Origin: Micromonospora carbonacea
Lineage (GTDB): Bacteria > Actinomycetota > Actinomycetes > Mycobacteriales > Micromonosporaceae
Reading direction: 5' to 3'
Assembly (NCBI RefSeq): GCF_014205165.1
Contig: NZ_JACHMZ010000001.1
Coordinates: 992,001-1,056,000, forward strand
DNA length: 64,000 bases
Positions 14,941 through 23,838 of this stretch are shown here, piece after piece. Numbering within the stretch: the stretch's first letter is position 1; every line of letters starts with the position of its first letter. The position numbers and the translations under genes were made by a program. The notes below the pieces were generated by a model. That model was not told where the DNA came from. It saw only the letters and a list, made by a program, of their open reading frames with translations, and did not search any database.

Positions 14941-16428
14941 CTACCCGTCGGGCTGTCCTGCGACGGTCGCCCGGCGACCTCGGGCAACGTTGACCAGGCC
15001 GTCTGCTGCCAGGAGAGCCACTGCGCGGTGAGCGGTACCGACTGAGGCTCCATGCGCCGCAGCCAACTCGGCGACCGAAGGAAGCGGGTCACCCGGCTTG
15101 AGGCTCCCGGTGCGGATCTGCTCGCGTAGTCCTTCGGCAATGACTCGGTACGGGCTGCTCGGTAGCGTGGGCGAGGTCGGGCGCGTAGGCATCCGGGCAG
15201 CGAGGGTGCCGGCGGCCCGCTGGTCGGACTCCGACAGCCACGCGGCGTAGACCCGGAGAGTGGTGGTGCCACCGCCACCGTGACCGAGCCGGCCGGCGAC
15301 GGTACGCACGTCGACACCGGCATTGATCAGCTCGGTTGCCGAGTAGTGGCGCAGGGCGTGAATGTGGCTGTCGATGCCGAGCCGCTTGGCGAGCCGACCG
15401 TATCGCTGGGTGATGGTGTCGGGGCGGTAGCCGCGGCTGTTGTCCGGCTCGGGGGAGAAGACGTAGTCGGCCGGGTCGGCCGTCGCGTCGAGCTGCGCCA
15501 GGCGGTCGACGTACCGCGCGTGTAGTTCGGCAAGTACGGCGACCGTCTCGGGGTCGAGGGCGACTCGGCGTTGCTGGTGGGTCTTGGTGTCCTTCTCCTG
15601 TAGCGCGCCGTCGGCGTCGAGGTAGGCGCTCCGCCGGAGAGTCAGCACGCCGGCGGCCAGGTCGAGGTGATGCCAGCGCAGCGCGGCCAACTCGCCCCGT
15701 CGGGCACCGGTGGTCATGGCGAGCCAGACCAACGCGCCCCAGTCCGGGTCGCGCCACGACTCGGTGATGATGCGGGCGGCGTCGGTCGGGTTCGGCGGTT
15801 GCGGGTCGGGGTGCGGCGGGGCGGGTGGTTCAGCCTGTGCGGCAGGGTTGACCGCGATCCAGCGCCACCGCACCGCCCGACTCAGCGCACCGCTCAGGAT
15901 CCAGTGGATCTGTCGTACGGACGATGGGCTGAGCGGCTTGCAGACGTGCTGGCGGCATCTCGCGGTACAGGTGTGCTCGCCCTTCACCCGGTGCGTGACG
16001 AACGCTTTGCCACCGCACCAGTCCCGGCAGCGGCGCAGACTCGCGTAGAACGACTCCAACGTCTCGGCGTCAAGCCGGCCGACCGGCAGCTTGCCGAGCG
16101 TCGGCCGTACGTGCTTGTCCAGCTTGTTCTCGTACCCCATGCGGGTGGTGGCCTCAATGTCGGCCACCTCAAGCCATCGGTCTAGGAGCTGGTCGAGCGT
16201 TGCGCGCGTGCGCGGGTTGCGCCGCTCGTCGACCTGGGCCAGCAACCGGGTGCGTGCTTTCTCCGCTTCCTTGGCGGCGGTGCGGCCGGCGGGGATGACC
16301 TCGGTCAGGTAATGCCGCTTGCCGCTAATCGGGTCTACCCCCGCGTAGACCTTCACGCGGAGTGACCCACTGGGCAGGGTCTCGACCTCGCCGCGCTGCC
16401 GCTTCGTGCGTCCGTTCGAACTCGCCAC
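14941..16428 (-). CDS. int: Tyrosine site-specific integrase with C-terminal GntR-type domain
   Basis: 495 aa from a GTG at 16428. An AP2-like N-terminus and core-binding domain contain a Cys/His insertion (C134, C138, C154, C158, H161, C163). The catalytic domain shows R243 (TTGARRGE), H357-x-x-R360 (HALRHYSAT), H383 (LGH) and nucleophile Y394 (LRVYAAW). Residues 426-490 then form a GntR-like winged helix (YRVIAEGLREQIRTGSLKPG and GASVGTAHRAVALLAADGLV). The gene lies 69 bp from the tRNA-Arg 3' end, the expected attB of this family. The fused GntR-type domain is unusual and may sense host state or autoregulate int. Confidence 0.93.
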   Translation of the reverse strand: MASSNGRTKRQRGEVETLPSGSLRVKVYAGVDPISGKRHYLTEVIPAGRTAAKEAEKARTRLLAQVDERRNPRTRATLDQLLDRWLEVADIEATTRMGYENKLDKHVRPTLGKLPVGRLDAETLESFYASLRRCRDWCGGKAFVTHRVKGEHTCTARCRQHVCKPLSPSSVRQIHWILSGALSRAVRWRWIAVNPAAQAEPPAPPHPDPQPPNPTDAARIITESWRDPDWGALVWLAMTTGARRGELAALRWHHLDLAAGVLTLRRSAYLDADGALQEKDTKTHQQRRVALDPETVAVLAELHARYVDRLAQLDATADPADYVFSPEPDNSRGYRPDTITQRYGRLAKRLGIDSHIHALRHYSATELINAGVDVRTVAGRLGHGGGGTTTLRVYAAWLSESDQRAAGTLAARMPTRPTSPTLPSSPYRVIAEGLREQIRTGSLKPGDPLPSVAELAAAHGASVGTAHRAVALLAADGLVNVARGRRATVAGQPDG

Positions 16429-16496
16429 GCGGCAAACCTAGCTCGCTCGCACCACGGATAGCCCCACGCGGCTCGATCGGCTGAGAGAAAGTGCTG

Positions 16497-16569
16497 TGCG
16501 CCCGGCAGGATTCGAACCTGCGGCCTTGGGATTAGAAGTCCCCTGCTCTATCCGCTGAGCTACGGGCGC
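16497..16569 (-). tRNA. tRNA-Arg (anticodon UCU), integration site
   Basis: The minus strand folds as a cloverleaf: acceptor GCGCCCG paired with CGGGCGC, D arm GCTC/GAGC, anticodon loop CTTCTAA giving UCU, and T arm GCAGG-TTCGAAT-CCTGC. Position 73 is A; CCA is not encoded. One G-A mismatch closes the outer end of the anticodon stem. The 3' end faces the integrase gene, the arrangement expected for a tRNA used as attB by the AICE. Confidence 0.95.
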
Positions 16570-16694
16570 GCGCGGTGGGTCTCGCGCCAAGAGGGTACCG
16601 CCGCGCCGGGGGTGCCCGGCGCGACGGGGCGGCCCGTCGACGCGCGTTCAGCGTCGCATGGCCCGCCGCCAGCGGGCACCCCTGTTTCACCCGG

Positions 16695-17801
16695 TCAGCC
16701 CGCTGCGGCGGCCCCCGTGCTCTGCGTGGTCGCCTCCGCAGGCGACCGGCTGACCGGCACCTCGGGCGACGGCACGCCGCCTTGCTGCCCGGGCGTCGAA
16801 TCGTCGCCCGGCACGGTGGGCGTCGGCTGGTCGGCAGGCTGCTCGGGCGTCGGGCCGGCGGCGAGGAACGCCTCCGCCCACCGGCCCACCTCGACGAAGA
16901 CCTGCTCCCGGACGGCGGGGCCGGAGAGGGTCAGGTCGTGCATGCCGCCGTCGAAGCGGGCCAGGGTCACGTGCCGGCCGAGGCGGGGGGCCCAGCGGAC
17001 CATGTGCTCCACGTCCAGGACGGCGTCGGCGAGGGCCGCCGAGTCGTGCCACTTCGTGCCCCGGAAGGTGCGGGTCGAGCAGGCCAGCAGCACCGGCACC
17101 GGGATGTCGAGGCCGGCGCGGAGCTGCCGCTGACCGGCGCGGACCGCATTCAGCCAGCCGGCCCGGACCGGGAAGCCGGCGAGCGGCTTCCACGCCAGGT
17201 CGTACGTCCACTCGCCCCGATGCTCGGCGTGCAGGCTCTCGCCGTACACGGTGCCGAGGCCGAAGGGGAGACGGCGGCGCGGCGCGCTGCGGCCCAGGCG
17301 CGAGACGGCGGCCGCGAGGGGTCTGCGGACCACCCAGGGGGCGTTGATGTCGAAGAAGGGGCTGTTGAGCACCAGCCCGTCGACGATGCCGGCGTCGCGT
17401 CGGGCGTGCGCCCAGAGGGAGATGACGAGGCCGCCGGTAGAGTGACCCATGACCAGCAGGGTGTCGTGGCCGTCGTCGGTGCGGACGATCTTCGCGGCGG
17501 CGTCCAGCTCGGGGAAGTAGTCGCCGAGGTCGCGGCAGAAGTTCGGGGTCTGGTGCGCGAGCAGGCTGCGGCCGTACTTTCGCAGGTCGAGGGCGTAGAA
17601 GTCCCAGCCCCGCTCCGCGAAGAAGTCGGCCACGTGGGTCTGGAAGAAGTAGTCGACGTAACCGTGCACGTAGAGCACCGCGCGGCGGGTCGGCCGGTCG
17701 GCCCGGCGGCGGACCAGGGTCGCGACGACCGGGCCCTCGTCGTCGGTGCCCAGGTCGATCGTCTGCCGCTCGTACGGCGGCCCCAGCACATCCGGTTCCA
17801 C
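16695..17801 (-). CDS. Alpha/beta hydrolase (serine aminopeptidase/lysophospholipase-like)
   Basis: 368 aa from GTG 17801. It has the alpha/beta hydrolase signature: AVLYVHGYVDYF near residue 45, nucleophile elbow GHSTGG near 120, and a late FDGGMHDLTLSG with the candidate catalytic His. This is the S33/Hydrolase_4 type, often lysophospholipase or monoglyceride lipase; the substrate is not determinable. The last ~45 residues are a Pro/Thr/Ala-rich tail without structure. It begins the chromosomal DNA right of the tRNA and stands alone. No clear ribosome site is seen, so the start could be GTG four codons later. Confidence 0.8.
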   Translation of the reverse strand: MEPDVLGPPYERQTIDLGTDDEGPVVATLVRRRADRPTRRAVLYVHGYVDYFFQTHVADFFAERGWDFYALDLRKYGRSLLAHQTPNFCRDLGDYFPELDAAAKIVRTDDGHDTLLVMGHSTGGLVISLWAHARRDAGIVDGLVLNSPFFDINAPWVVRRPLAAAVSRLGRSAPRRRLPFGLGTVYGESLHAEHRGEWTYDLAWKPLAGFPVRAGWLNAVRAGQRQLRAGLDIPVPVLLACSTRTFRGTKWHDSAALADAVLDVEHMVRWAPRLGRHVTLARFDGGMHDLTLSGPAVREQVFVEVGRWAEAFLAAGPTPEQPADQPTPTVPGDDSTPGQQGGVPSPEVPVSRSPAEATTQSTGAAAAG

Positions 17802-17897
17802 GACCGCGACGGTACGCCCGCAGCCTACCCGACGGTAGCCCCGCCGGGGAGATGGCGGACCGCCGTGGCGGACACCACCTCCCCGACGGGGGTCGGC

Positions 17898-18332
17898 TCA
17901 GGCGGTCTCGGCGTCGACCCGGTGCGCGTCGCCGTCGGTGTCGTCCAGCTCCGCGTCGGGCAGGCCCGCCTCGGGCTGGCCGGTGTCGCGCAGCCGCTTG
18001 TTGTTGCGCGGCTCCTGCCGGGTCTTGGCGTCGTTGAGCCGGCGGCGCAGGTCGTCGCGGACGTCGTTGAGCGCGGCGTTCAGGTCCTCCTCGGCGGAGG
18101 TGGTGACGATCTTCTGCCGGCCGGCGATCCAGCACTCCAGGGTGACCTTCTGCCCCCGGGCCTCCCGGTCCTTCACCGACACCTCCAGCTCGGTGGCGTC
18201 GGCGTGGAAGCCGGCGAGCCGGGCGTCGAGGGTGGCGAACTGCTCGGCGATCCAGTTCCGGTCGCCCTGGGAGAACCCGGCCCCGACGCGCAGGCACTCG
18301 GCCACGGTCGCGGGGTTCGCCACGGCGCTCAT
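17898..18332 (-). CDS. HPF/RaiA-family ribosome hibernation-type protein
   Basis: 144 aa from the ATG at 18332, preceded by GGCGAGG; a longer frame to 18410 is possible. The core (about 10-105) has the beta-alpha layout of the sigma-54 modulation/RaiA domain, with LDARLAGFHADATELEVSVKDRE and KVTLECWIAGRQKIVTTSAEEDLNAALNDVRDDLRRRL. Such proteins bind the 30S decoding region and silence ribosomes in stationary phase. It is short, lacking the C-terminal dimerisation domain of long HPF, and ends with an acidic tail. It is divergent from ssb across 338 bp. Confidence 0.72.
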   Translation of the reverse strand: MSAVANPATVAECLRVGAGFSQGDRNWIAEQFATLDARLAGFHADATELEVSVKDREARGQKVTLECWIAGRQKIVTTSAEEDLNAALNDVRDDLRRRLNDAKTRQEPRNNKRLRDTGQPEAGLPDAELDDTDGDAHRVDAETA

Positions 18333-18670
18333 CGCAGCGCCTCGCCGTCCGTGCGGACGAAACCGGTCGTACGGGGTCGGCAGGAAGTCATGTCCCGTGG
18401 CCTTTCTCATCGGACGGCGTGCCGTCGGTGGTGCTCGCTTGATCGAATCTGTACCCAGTCACGGGCCGTCCGGAAACGCCTCCGACGGGGCCGCCCGGGC
18501 GGCATCCCAGCCGGGGTCTAGCACATCCGGGCTTGATCAGGTCTTTGTCCACAGGCCGCCGGCCTGTCCACAGGTGGCGGCCTCACGGTGGCGACGGGCG
18601 GGCCGGAGCGGCCAGTGTCGGCGGCGGGTCGACTCACCACGGCAACCCCGATCTCTTCCCTGGAGGGACG
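18333..18670. promoter_or_regulatory. Divergent promoter region raiA-like/ssb with two DnaA-box-like sites
   Basis: TTGTCCACA at 18545-18553 matches the high-GC actinobacterial DnaA box exactly, and CTGTCCACA at 18564-18572 differs by one base. Both are in the same orientation, 19 bp apart, and about 100 bp upstream of ssb. They may let DnaA tune ssb transcription. No gene is seen in this gap. Confidence 0.55.
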
Positions 18671-19792
18671 ATGTTCGACACCCACGTAACGATCGTCGGC
18701 AACATCTTGACGGCGCCGGAGTGGCGGCGTACCACCCAGAGCGGCACGCTCGTGGCCAACTTCAAGGTGGCCTCCACCGCCCGCCGGCTCGACCGGGGCA
18801 GTGGCCGGTGGGTCGACGGCAACAGCCTCCGCGTCCGCGTCAACTGCTGGCGGAAGCTGGCCGAGGGGGTGGCGGCCTCCGTGATGGTCGGCGACCCGGT
18901 GGTGGTCGTCGGCCGGCTCTACACCCGTGACTGGACCGACGACGCGGGCAACCACCGCACGGTGTACGAGCTGGAGGCGGTCGCCGTCGGCCACGACCTG
19001 TCCCGAGGGCGGGCCCGGTTCCTGCGCAACCGGCCGAACGTGGCCACCAGCACGGTCGAGGACGCCGAGGCGGAGAGCCGGGTGCACGGCGAGCCGACCG
19101 AGCGGGTCCCGCGTGAGCAGGCCCCCAGCGGGCCGCCCCTCAGCGGGCCGGAGGGCCGCCCCTTCGACGAGGACTTCGAGCCGGACGACTTCGTCCCGGC
19201 CCACGTCTCCTTCGACCCGCGCGTCGTGGACGCCGCCCACGGCCCGGCGGCTGCGCACGGGCTGGGTGCTGCGCCCGGGCTGGGGGCGGTGCACCGGCTG
19301 GGCGACGCCCCGCGTGGCCTGGACGACCTCGACGAGCGGGACGACCTGGACGACGACTCCGAGGGTGACTCCGACGAGGACGACTTCGGCCACGACGACT
19401 CCGGCCACGACGGGCTCGGCGACGACGGCGGGCGTGGGCAGGGCTCCGGCCTCGACGCCGGCTCCGGGTTCGGTGCCGGCACCGGCGAGGGCTCCGGGCT
19501 CGGTGACGACGGGGAGTCGGCCGAGGCGGGCGCGGCGGATGGCGGCCCGCCCCCGTCCGGTGGCGCCCTGGTCCCGCCCGCCGAGCGCGACGAGTCGTCC
19601 GTCGGGCGCGACGGGTTGTCCGTCGGGCGGGACCAGTCGTCCGTCGGGCACCGCGAGGCGTCCGCCGGACGCGACGGGTTGTCCGCCGGGGCCGGACCCG
19701 ACGGCTCCGCGCCGCCCACCGGGGAGCTCGACGGGGTGACGCCGACCCGGCGTGGTCGGCGGGGGCGGGGTCGGGCCGGCGTGCCGGCCTGA
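18671..19792 (+). CDS. ssb: Single-stranded DNA-binding protein with atypical long tail
   Basis: 373 aa from ATG 18671, with GGAGGGACG just upstream. Residues 1-125 form the OB fold (MFDTHVTIVGNILTAPEWRR, WVDGNSLRVRVNCWRKLAEG). The tail of ~250 residues is first acidic (LDDLDERDDLDDDSEGDSDEDD), then Gly-rich, then a repeat of short S-V-G-R-D units, and ends in a basic RRGRRGRGRAGVPA. The conserved acidic DDDIPF-like tip of bacterial SSBs, which recruits partner proteins, is absent. This may be a paralogue with a special role and not the housekeeping SSB; the main ssb usually lies near rpsF/rplI, which are not here. Confidence 0.88.
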   Translation: MFDTHVTIVGNILTAPEWRRTTQSGTLVANFKVASTARRLDRGSGRWVDGNSLRVRVNCWRKLAEGVAASVMVGDPVVVVGRLYTRDWTDDAGNHRTVYELEAVAVGHDLSRGRARFLRNRPNVATSTVEDAEAESRVHGEPTERVPREQAPSGPPLSGPEGRPFDEDFEPDDFVPAHVSFDPRVVDAAHGPAAAHGLGAAPGLGAVHRLGDAPRGLDDLDERDDLDDDSEGDSDEDDFGHDDSGHDGLGDDGGRGQGSGLDAGSGFGAGTGEGSGLGDDGESAEAGAADGGPPPSGGALVPPAERDESSVGRDGLSVGRDQSSVGHREASAGRDGLSAGAGPDGSAPPTGELDGVTPTRRGRRGRGRAGVPA

Positions 19793-19810
19793 CGCCCCGA
19801 CGGGAGAAGT

Positions 19811-19872
19811 GATCATGTCGGGGAGATGGGGGTGTCCGGGCGTTGGGATACCGCTATCTCCCCGACATGATC
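19811..19872. terminator. Long perfect hairpin after ssb
   Basis: GATCATGTCGGGGAGAT at 19811-19827 is the exact inverse of the 17 bp at 19856-19872, with a 28-nt loop. It starts 18 bp after the ssb stop and ends 80 bp before cobD. It probably ends ssb transcription; the length and perfection also suggest a mobile palindromic repeat. Confidence 0.6.
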
Positions 19873-19951
19873 TTGCCTAGTGAGCCCCGGCCGGCATGAG
19901 GCCGCCCTGCTGGGGAGCGGCGGCTAGGCTGCCGGCCGGAGGTGGTGGCAG

Positions 19952-21022
19952 GTGCGGCAGTCGATCGCCGTGGCTAACGCGGCAGGGCTGGTGGCGGGGT
20001 ACGCGCTGGACTCCCTCCTCGGCGACCCACGACGCTGGCATCCCGTGGCCGGGTTCGGCCGGGCGGCCGGGGCGCTGGAGCGGCGCGTCTACCGGCCGGA
20101 CCGGGCAGCCGGCGCGGCGTTCACGGCGCTCGCCGTGGGCGTGCCGGTGCTGGTGGGAGTGGCGGCGACGGTGGGCACCCGGCATCGGCCCCTCGGTCGG
20201 GCCGTGCTGACGGCCGCCGCGACGTGGACGGTGCTCGGTGGGCGCACCCTGCGTCACGAGGCGACGGTGATGGGCCGCGCGTTGCGTGGCGGGGACGTGC
20301 CGGCGGCCCGCCGCCGGTTGGGGCACCTGTGCGGGCGGGACCCGTCGGCGCTGGACGAGCCCGAGCTGGCGCGCGCCACCGTCGAGTCCGTTGCCGAGAA
20401 CACCTCCGACGCGGTCGTCGCCCCGCTGCTGTGGGGGGCGGTCGCCGGGCTGCCCGGCCTGCTCGGCTACCGGGCGGCGAACACGCTCGACGCGATGGTC
20501 GGTCACCGCTCGCCCCGGTACGCCCGCTTCGGCACCGCGTCCGCCCGCCTCGACGACCTGCTCAACCTCGTGCCGTCCCGGCTGACCGGCCTGCTCACCG
20601 TCGCCGTGGCCCCGACGGCGCACGGCGACCGGGGACGGGCCTGGCGGGTGTGGCTGCGCGACCGCGACGACCATCCCAGCCCGAACGCCGGGCAGTGCGA
20701 GGCGGCGATGGCGGGCGCGCTCGGCGTGCGGCTGGGCGGCCGCAACGTCTATTTCGGGCGGTCGGAGGTGCGGCCGTACCTCGGCGACGGGCCGCGCCCG
20801 GAGGCGCGGCACCTGAAGCGCGCGGCGCGGATCTCCGGGGCGGTGGGGTTGGCCGCGCTCGGGCTGGCCGCCGCCTATCCGGTGACGGTCGGCCGGCTGG
20901 CCGGCGCGGCGGCGGGGACCGCGCTGAGGAGGACCGCGGCGGCGGGGACTGCCGTGGCGGGGAGCGTGCTGAGGAGGACCACGGCGGCGAGGGCGGGCCG
21001 ATGGGGCGGGGGCGTCCGGTGA
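19952..21022 (+). CDS. cobD: Adenosylcobinamide-phosphate synthase (CobD/CbiB)
   Basis: 356 aa from GTG 19952 with GGAGG 8-9 nt upstream. The protein is an integral membrane enzyme with the family motifs [37 protein letters not shown] and [15 protein letters not shown]. It attaches the aminopropanol side chain to adenosylcobyric acid in cobalamin synthesis. The C-terminal ~35 residues are a low-complexity extension with a repeated Leu-Arg-Arg-Thr motif. It overlaps cobQ by 4 bp, so the two steps are co-expressed. No cobalamin riboswitch is evident upstream. Confidence 0.93.
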   Translation: MRQSIAVANAAGLVAGYALDSLLGDPRRWHPVAGFGRAAGALERRVYRPDRAAGAAFTALAVGVPVLVGVAATVGTRHRPLGRAVLTAAATWTVLGGRTLRHEATVMGRALRGGDVPAARRRLGHLCGRDPSALDEPELARATVESVAENTSDAVVAPLLWGAVAGLPGLLGYRAANTLDAMVGHRSPRYARFGTASARLDDLLNLVPSRLTGLLTVAVAPTAHGDRGRAWRVWLRDRDDHPSPNAGQCEAAMAGALGVRLGGRNVYFGRSEVRPYLGDGPRPEARHLKRAARISGAVGLAALGLAAAYPVTVGRLAGAAAGTALRRTAAAGTAVAGSVLRRTTAARAGRWGGGVR

Positions 21023-22563
21023 GCGGGGGGCTGCTGGTCGCCGGCACCACCTCCGACGCGGGCAAGAGCGTGCTCACCGCCGGGATCTGCCGCTGGCTGC
21101 ACCGGCGCGGGGTGAAGGTCGCCCCGTTCAAGGCGCAGAACATGTCGAACAACTCGGCCGTGGTGGTCGGCCCGGACGGGCGGGGCGGGGAGATCGGCCG
21201 GGCCCAGGCGATGCAGGCGGCGGCCTGCGGAATCGCCCCCGACCTGCGGTTCAACCCGGTGCTGCTCAAGCCGGGCAGTGACCGGTCCAGCCAGGTGGTG
21301 CTGCTCGGCGAGGCCGTCGACACGGTCACCGCCGGCAACTACCACGCCCTGCGGCCCCGGCTCGCCGAGGCGGCGTTCGCCGCGCTGGCCGAGCTGCGGG
21401 AGGCGTACGAGGTGGTGGTCTGCGAGGGGGCCGGCAGCCCGGCGGAGATCAACCTGCGGGCCGGGGACTACGTGAACATGGGACTGGCCCGGCACGCCGG
21501 GCTGCCCACGATCGTGGTGGGCGACATCGACCGGGGCGGGGTGTTCGCCTCCATGTTCGGCACGGTCGCCCTGCTCGACCCGGCCGACCAGGCGCTGGTC
21601 GCCGGCTTCGTGATCAACAAGTTCCGGGGCGACCTCGGGCTGCTGCGGCCGGGGCTGGACATGCTGGCCCGGGTCACCGGCCGCCCCACGTACGGGGTGC
21701 TGCCCTGGCACCTCGACCTGTGGCTGGACGCGGAGGACTCGCTCGCGTACGGCCGGGTGCTCGGTCGGCCGGCGGCCCCGCACGGCACGGAGTGGCTGGA
21801 CGTGGCGGTCGTCCGGCTGCCCCGGATCAGCAACGCCACGGACGTGGAGGCGCTGGCCACCGAGCCCGGCGTCCGGGTCCGGCTGACCGTGGAGCCGGCC
21901 GAGCTGGCCGCCGCCGACCTGGTCGTGCTGCCCGGCTCGAAGTCCACCGTGGTCGATCTGGCCTGGCTGCGGCAGACCGGGCTGGCCGACGCCGTGGCGG
22001 CGCACGCGGCGGCCGGGAAGCCACTGCTGGGCATCTGCGGCGGCTTCCAGATGCTCGGCCGGGCCGTGCACGACGAGGTGGAGAGCCGGGCGGGCAGCGT
22101 TGCGGGGCTGGGCCTGCTGCCCGTCGAGGTCACCTTCGCCGCGCGCAAGACCGTCCGGCAGGCCGCCGGCACCGCCGCCGCCGACCCGGGCGTCCCCGTC
22201 CGGGGGTACGAGATCCACCACGGGCACGTCTCGTCGGCCGGCCCGGGGCTGCCGCCCCTGCTGGCGTACGACGACGGCACCGGCGAGGGGGCCGTGCTCG
22301 GCGCGGTGTGCGGCACCCACTGGCACGGGGCCTTCGAGTCCGACGCGTTCCGCCGCCGCTTCCTCACCGAGGCGGCCCGCCTCGCCGGCCGTACCGGATT
22401 CCGGGTGGCCCCGGACACCAGCTTCGCCGCCGCCCGCGAGCGTTCCCTGGACCTGCTCGGCGACCTGGTCGAGGAGCACCTCGACACGACGGCCCTGTGG
22501 CGGCTGGTCGAGTCCGGCCCCCCGGCCGGGCTGCCGTTCGTCCCGCCCGGAGCGCCGCGCTGA
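21019..22563 (+). CDS. cobQ: Cobyric acid synthase CobQ
   Basis: 514 aa from GTG 21019 overlapping the cobD stop (GTGA); an in-frame ATG at 21001 is an alternative. The N-terminal amidotransferase ligase domain opens with [19 protein letters not shown] and [12 protein letters not shown]. The C-terminal class I glutamine amidotransferase has nucleophile C340 in [10 protein letters not shown] and the catalytic His near YEIHHG. It amidates four carboxylates of adenosylcobyrinate diamide with glutamine and ATP. Length and motifs are normal. It forms a two-gene operon with cobD. Confidence 0.95.
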   Translation: MSGGLLVAGTTSDAGKSVLTAGICRWLHRRGVKVAPFKAQNMSNNSAVVVGPDGRGGEIGRAQAMQAAACGIAPDLRFNPVLLKPGSDRSSQVVLLGEAVDTVTAGNYHALRPRLAEAAFAALAELREAYEVVVCEGAGSPAEINLRAGDYVNMGLARHAGLPTIVVGDIDRGGVFASMFGTVALLDPADQALVAGFVINKFRGDLGLLRPGLDMLARVTGRPTYGVLPWHLDLWLDAEDSLAYGRVLGRPAAPHGTEWLDVAVVRLPRISNATDVEALATEPGVRVRLTVEPAELAAADLVVLPGSKSTVVDLAWLRQTGLADAVAAHAAAGKPLLGICGGFQMLGRAVHDEVESRAGSVAGLGLLPVEVTFAARKTVRQAAGTAAADPGVPVRGYEIHHGHVSSAGPGLPPLLAYDDGTGEGAVLGAVCGTHWHGAFESDAFRRRFLTEAARLAGRTGFRVAPDTSFAAARERSLDLLGDLVEEHLDTTALWRLVESGPPAGLPFVPPGAPR

Positions 22564-22738
22564 CCCGGGCTCCGAGCCACCTGGAGCGCCGCGCCGAACC
22601 GGCTTCCCGTGGCGCGCCGGCAGTGACGTGTCGCACATGTCCGGACACGCGCAGGTCGGCGACCGCGAGCCGGATGCCGGGTCGTCACCACCCCGGCCGT
22701 GGCCGTGCGGGGCCCGGCGCGCTCGCTAGGCTGCGCCG

Positions 22739-23800
22739 ATGATCTTCAATCGCAGGGGGAAGCTGGCGGACCGGGTCGCCGACGTCGAGGCGGCCGTGCG
22801 CGGGCGCGACGGCGACGCCATGACCAGGGCCGTGGCGCGGGTCTGGCAGGCGGCGCAGCAGGCGTCCGTGGCGGAGCTGGACGCGGTGCTGCCCCGGTGC
22901 GTGGCGCTGCTGCCGCAGCTCGGCACCGGCGCGGGCGGCCAGTTCTCCGTCCTCTGCGGCGCGCTGGTCGAGCTGGGGGCCCGCCCCGACGAGCTGGTCG
23001 CCCCGGCGGCCGACGGGCTCGCCGCCGCGCTGGCCGGCGCGCACCGCTTCCGCTCCGGCTGGCAGCGGGTACGCGGCGACGACGCCCCGCCCGACCCCGA
23101 CGACCCTGCCACGATGGACGAGGCGCTGGCCGCCCTGACCCAGGCGTACGACGACGAGGCCGTCGCCCACGACGCGGTGCAGGGCTGGTACGCGGTCGGC
23201 ACCTGGGCGATGCCCGTGATCACCCTGTTGCAGCAGTCCGCGGCGGTGCGCGCCTCGTTCCCGCACCGGGAGGGGCTGCTGGAGGCGGGGGCGGGGCTGG
23301 CCGGCGAGCGGCCCGACCTGGAGTGCGTCCTGGGGCTGCTGCGGGTGCTCGACGGCGAGCGGCTGCTGGTGCTGCACCGGGCCACGGGCCGGGGCTGGTG
23401 GGTCACCATCGACGGGGTGGCCGACAACTTCCAGCTGCACACCCTGCTGGCCGGGGCGCTCGCCGGCCCGGCCGAGCGGGGGCTGATCGAGGGGCTGACC
23501 GTCGACCCGGCCTGGGTGGAGGTGGCCACGGACGCGCCCGAGGACCGGTTCGGCGGCACCGTCGTGGGCAGCTTCAACCTGGTCGACGGGCACGGCAAGT
23601 GGATCTGGAACGAGGGCGCCCCGGCGGACATCCCGCTCTTCGAGGGCGTCCGCGTCGTGGTCCTGGACCCGCCGCCGTACCAGCGGAGCTGGAACAACAT
23701 CCGGCGGTTCCCGCTGATGGCGGCGGCCCTGACGGTCGACGGAGCGCTCACCGGGGCCGAGGCGGCGCACTGGCTGGGCCGGGTGGCCGAGCCGGCCTGA
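22739..23800 (+). CDS. Conserved hypothetical protein, 353 aa
   Basis: Starts at ATG 22739 (MIFNRRGKLADRVADVEAAV). It is a soluble, mostly helical protein. Its middle has LLRVLDGERLLVLHRATGRGWWVTIDGVADNFQLHTLLAG, its C-terminal part FNLVDGHGKWIWNEGAPADIPLFEG and a Trp/Pro-rich RVVVLDPPPYQRSWNNIRRF. No catalytic motif or signal peptide is visible. I do not recognise the family; it stands alone between cobQ (175 bp upstream) and the convergent rhodanese gene. Confidence 0.7.
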   Translation: MIFNRRGKLADRVADVEAAVRGRDGDAMTRAVARVWQAAQQASVAELDAVLPRCVALLPQLGTGAGGQFSVLCGALVELGARPDELVAPAADGLAAALAGAHRFRSGWQRVRGDDAPPDPDDPATMDEALAALTQAYDDEAVAHDAVQGWYAVGTWAMPVITLLQQSAAVRASFPHREGLLEAGAGLAGERPDLECVLGLLRVLDGERLLVLHRATGRGWWVTIDGVADNFQLHTLLAGALAGPAERGLIEGLTVDPAWVEVATDAPEDRFGGTVVGSFNLVDGHGKWIWNEGAPADIPLFEGVRVVVLDPPPYQRSWNNIRRFPLMAAALTVDGALTGAEAAHWLGRVAEPA

Positions 23801-23838
23801 CCGCCGCCCGGCCAGCCGCCACCGGGGCGTCGCCGGGG

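Larger units (their letters stand above)
1..16569. mobile_element. Actinomycete integrative and conjugative element (AICE), left end outside window
   Basis: The segment has the full module set of an AICE: a tyrosine recombinase abutting the 3' end of tRNA-Arg, an excisionase-like gene, a prim-pol replication pair, an FtsK/TraB DNA translocase and small Spd-like membrane genes. Nearly all transfer and replication genes run leftwards with 1-4 bp overlaps. Two AT-richer genes (429-1376 and 13401-14279) are foreign-looking cargo. The tRNA 3' end marks the right junction. No second copy of the tRNA 3' end (attL) is visible down to position 1, so the left boundary is presumed to be outside the window. 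Calling this an AICE follows from gene content; its activity is not shown by sequence. Confidence 0.88.

Noticed and set aside
16575..18521. 648-codon rightward open frame
   Set aside because: It is antisense to the clear hydrolase and RaiA-like genes and has no domain; long antisense frames are usual at this GC content.
19873..19951. Cobalamin riboswitch before cobD, and likewise before cobB (30626-30822)
   Set aside because: The gaps are too short or lack the conserved B12-box pattern; nothing recognisable was seen.
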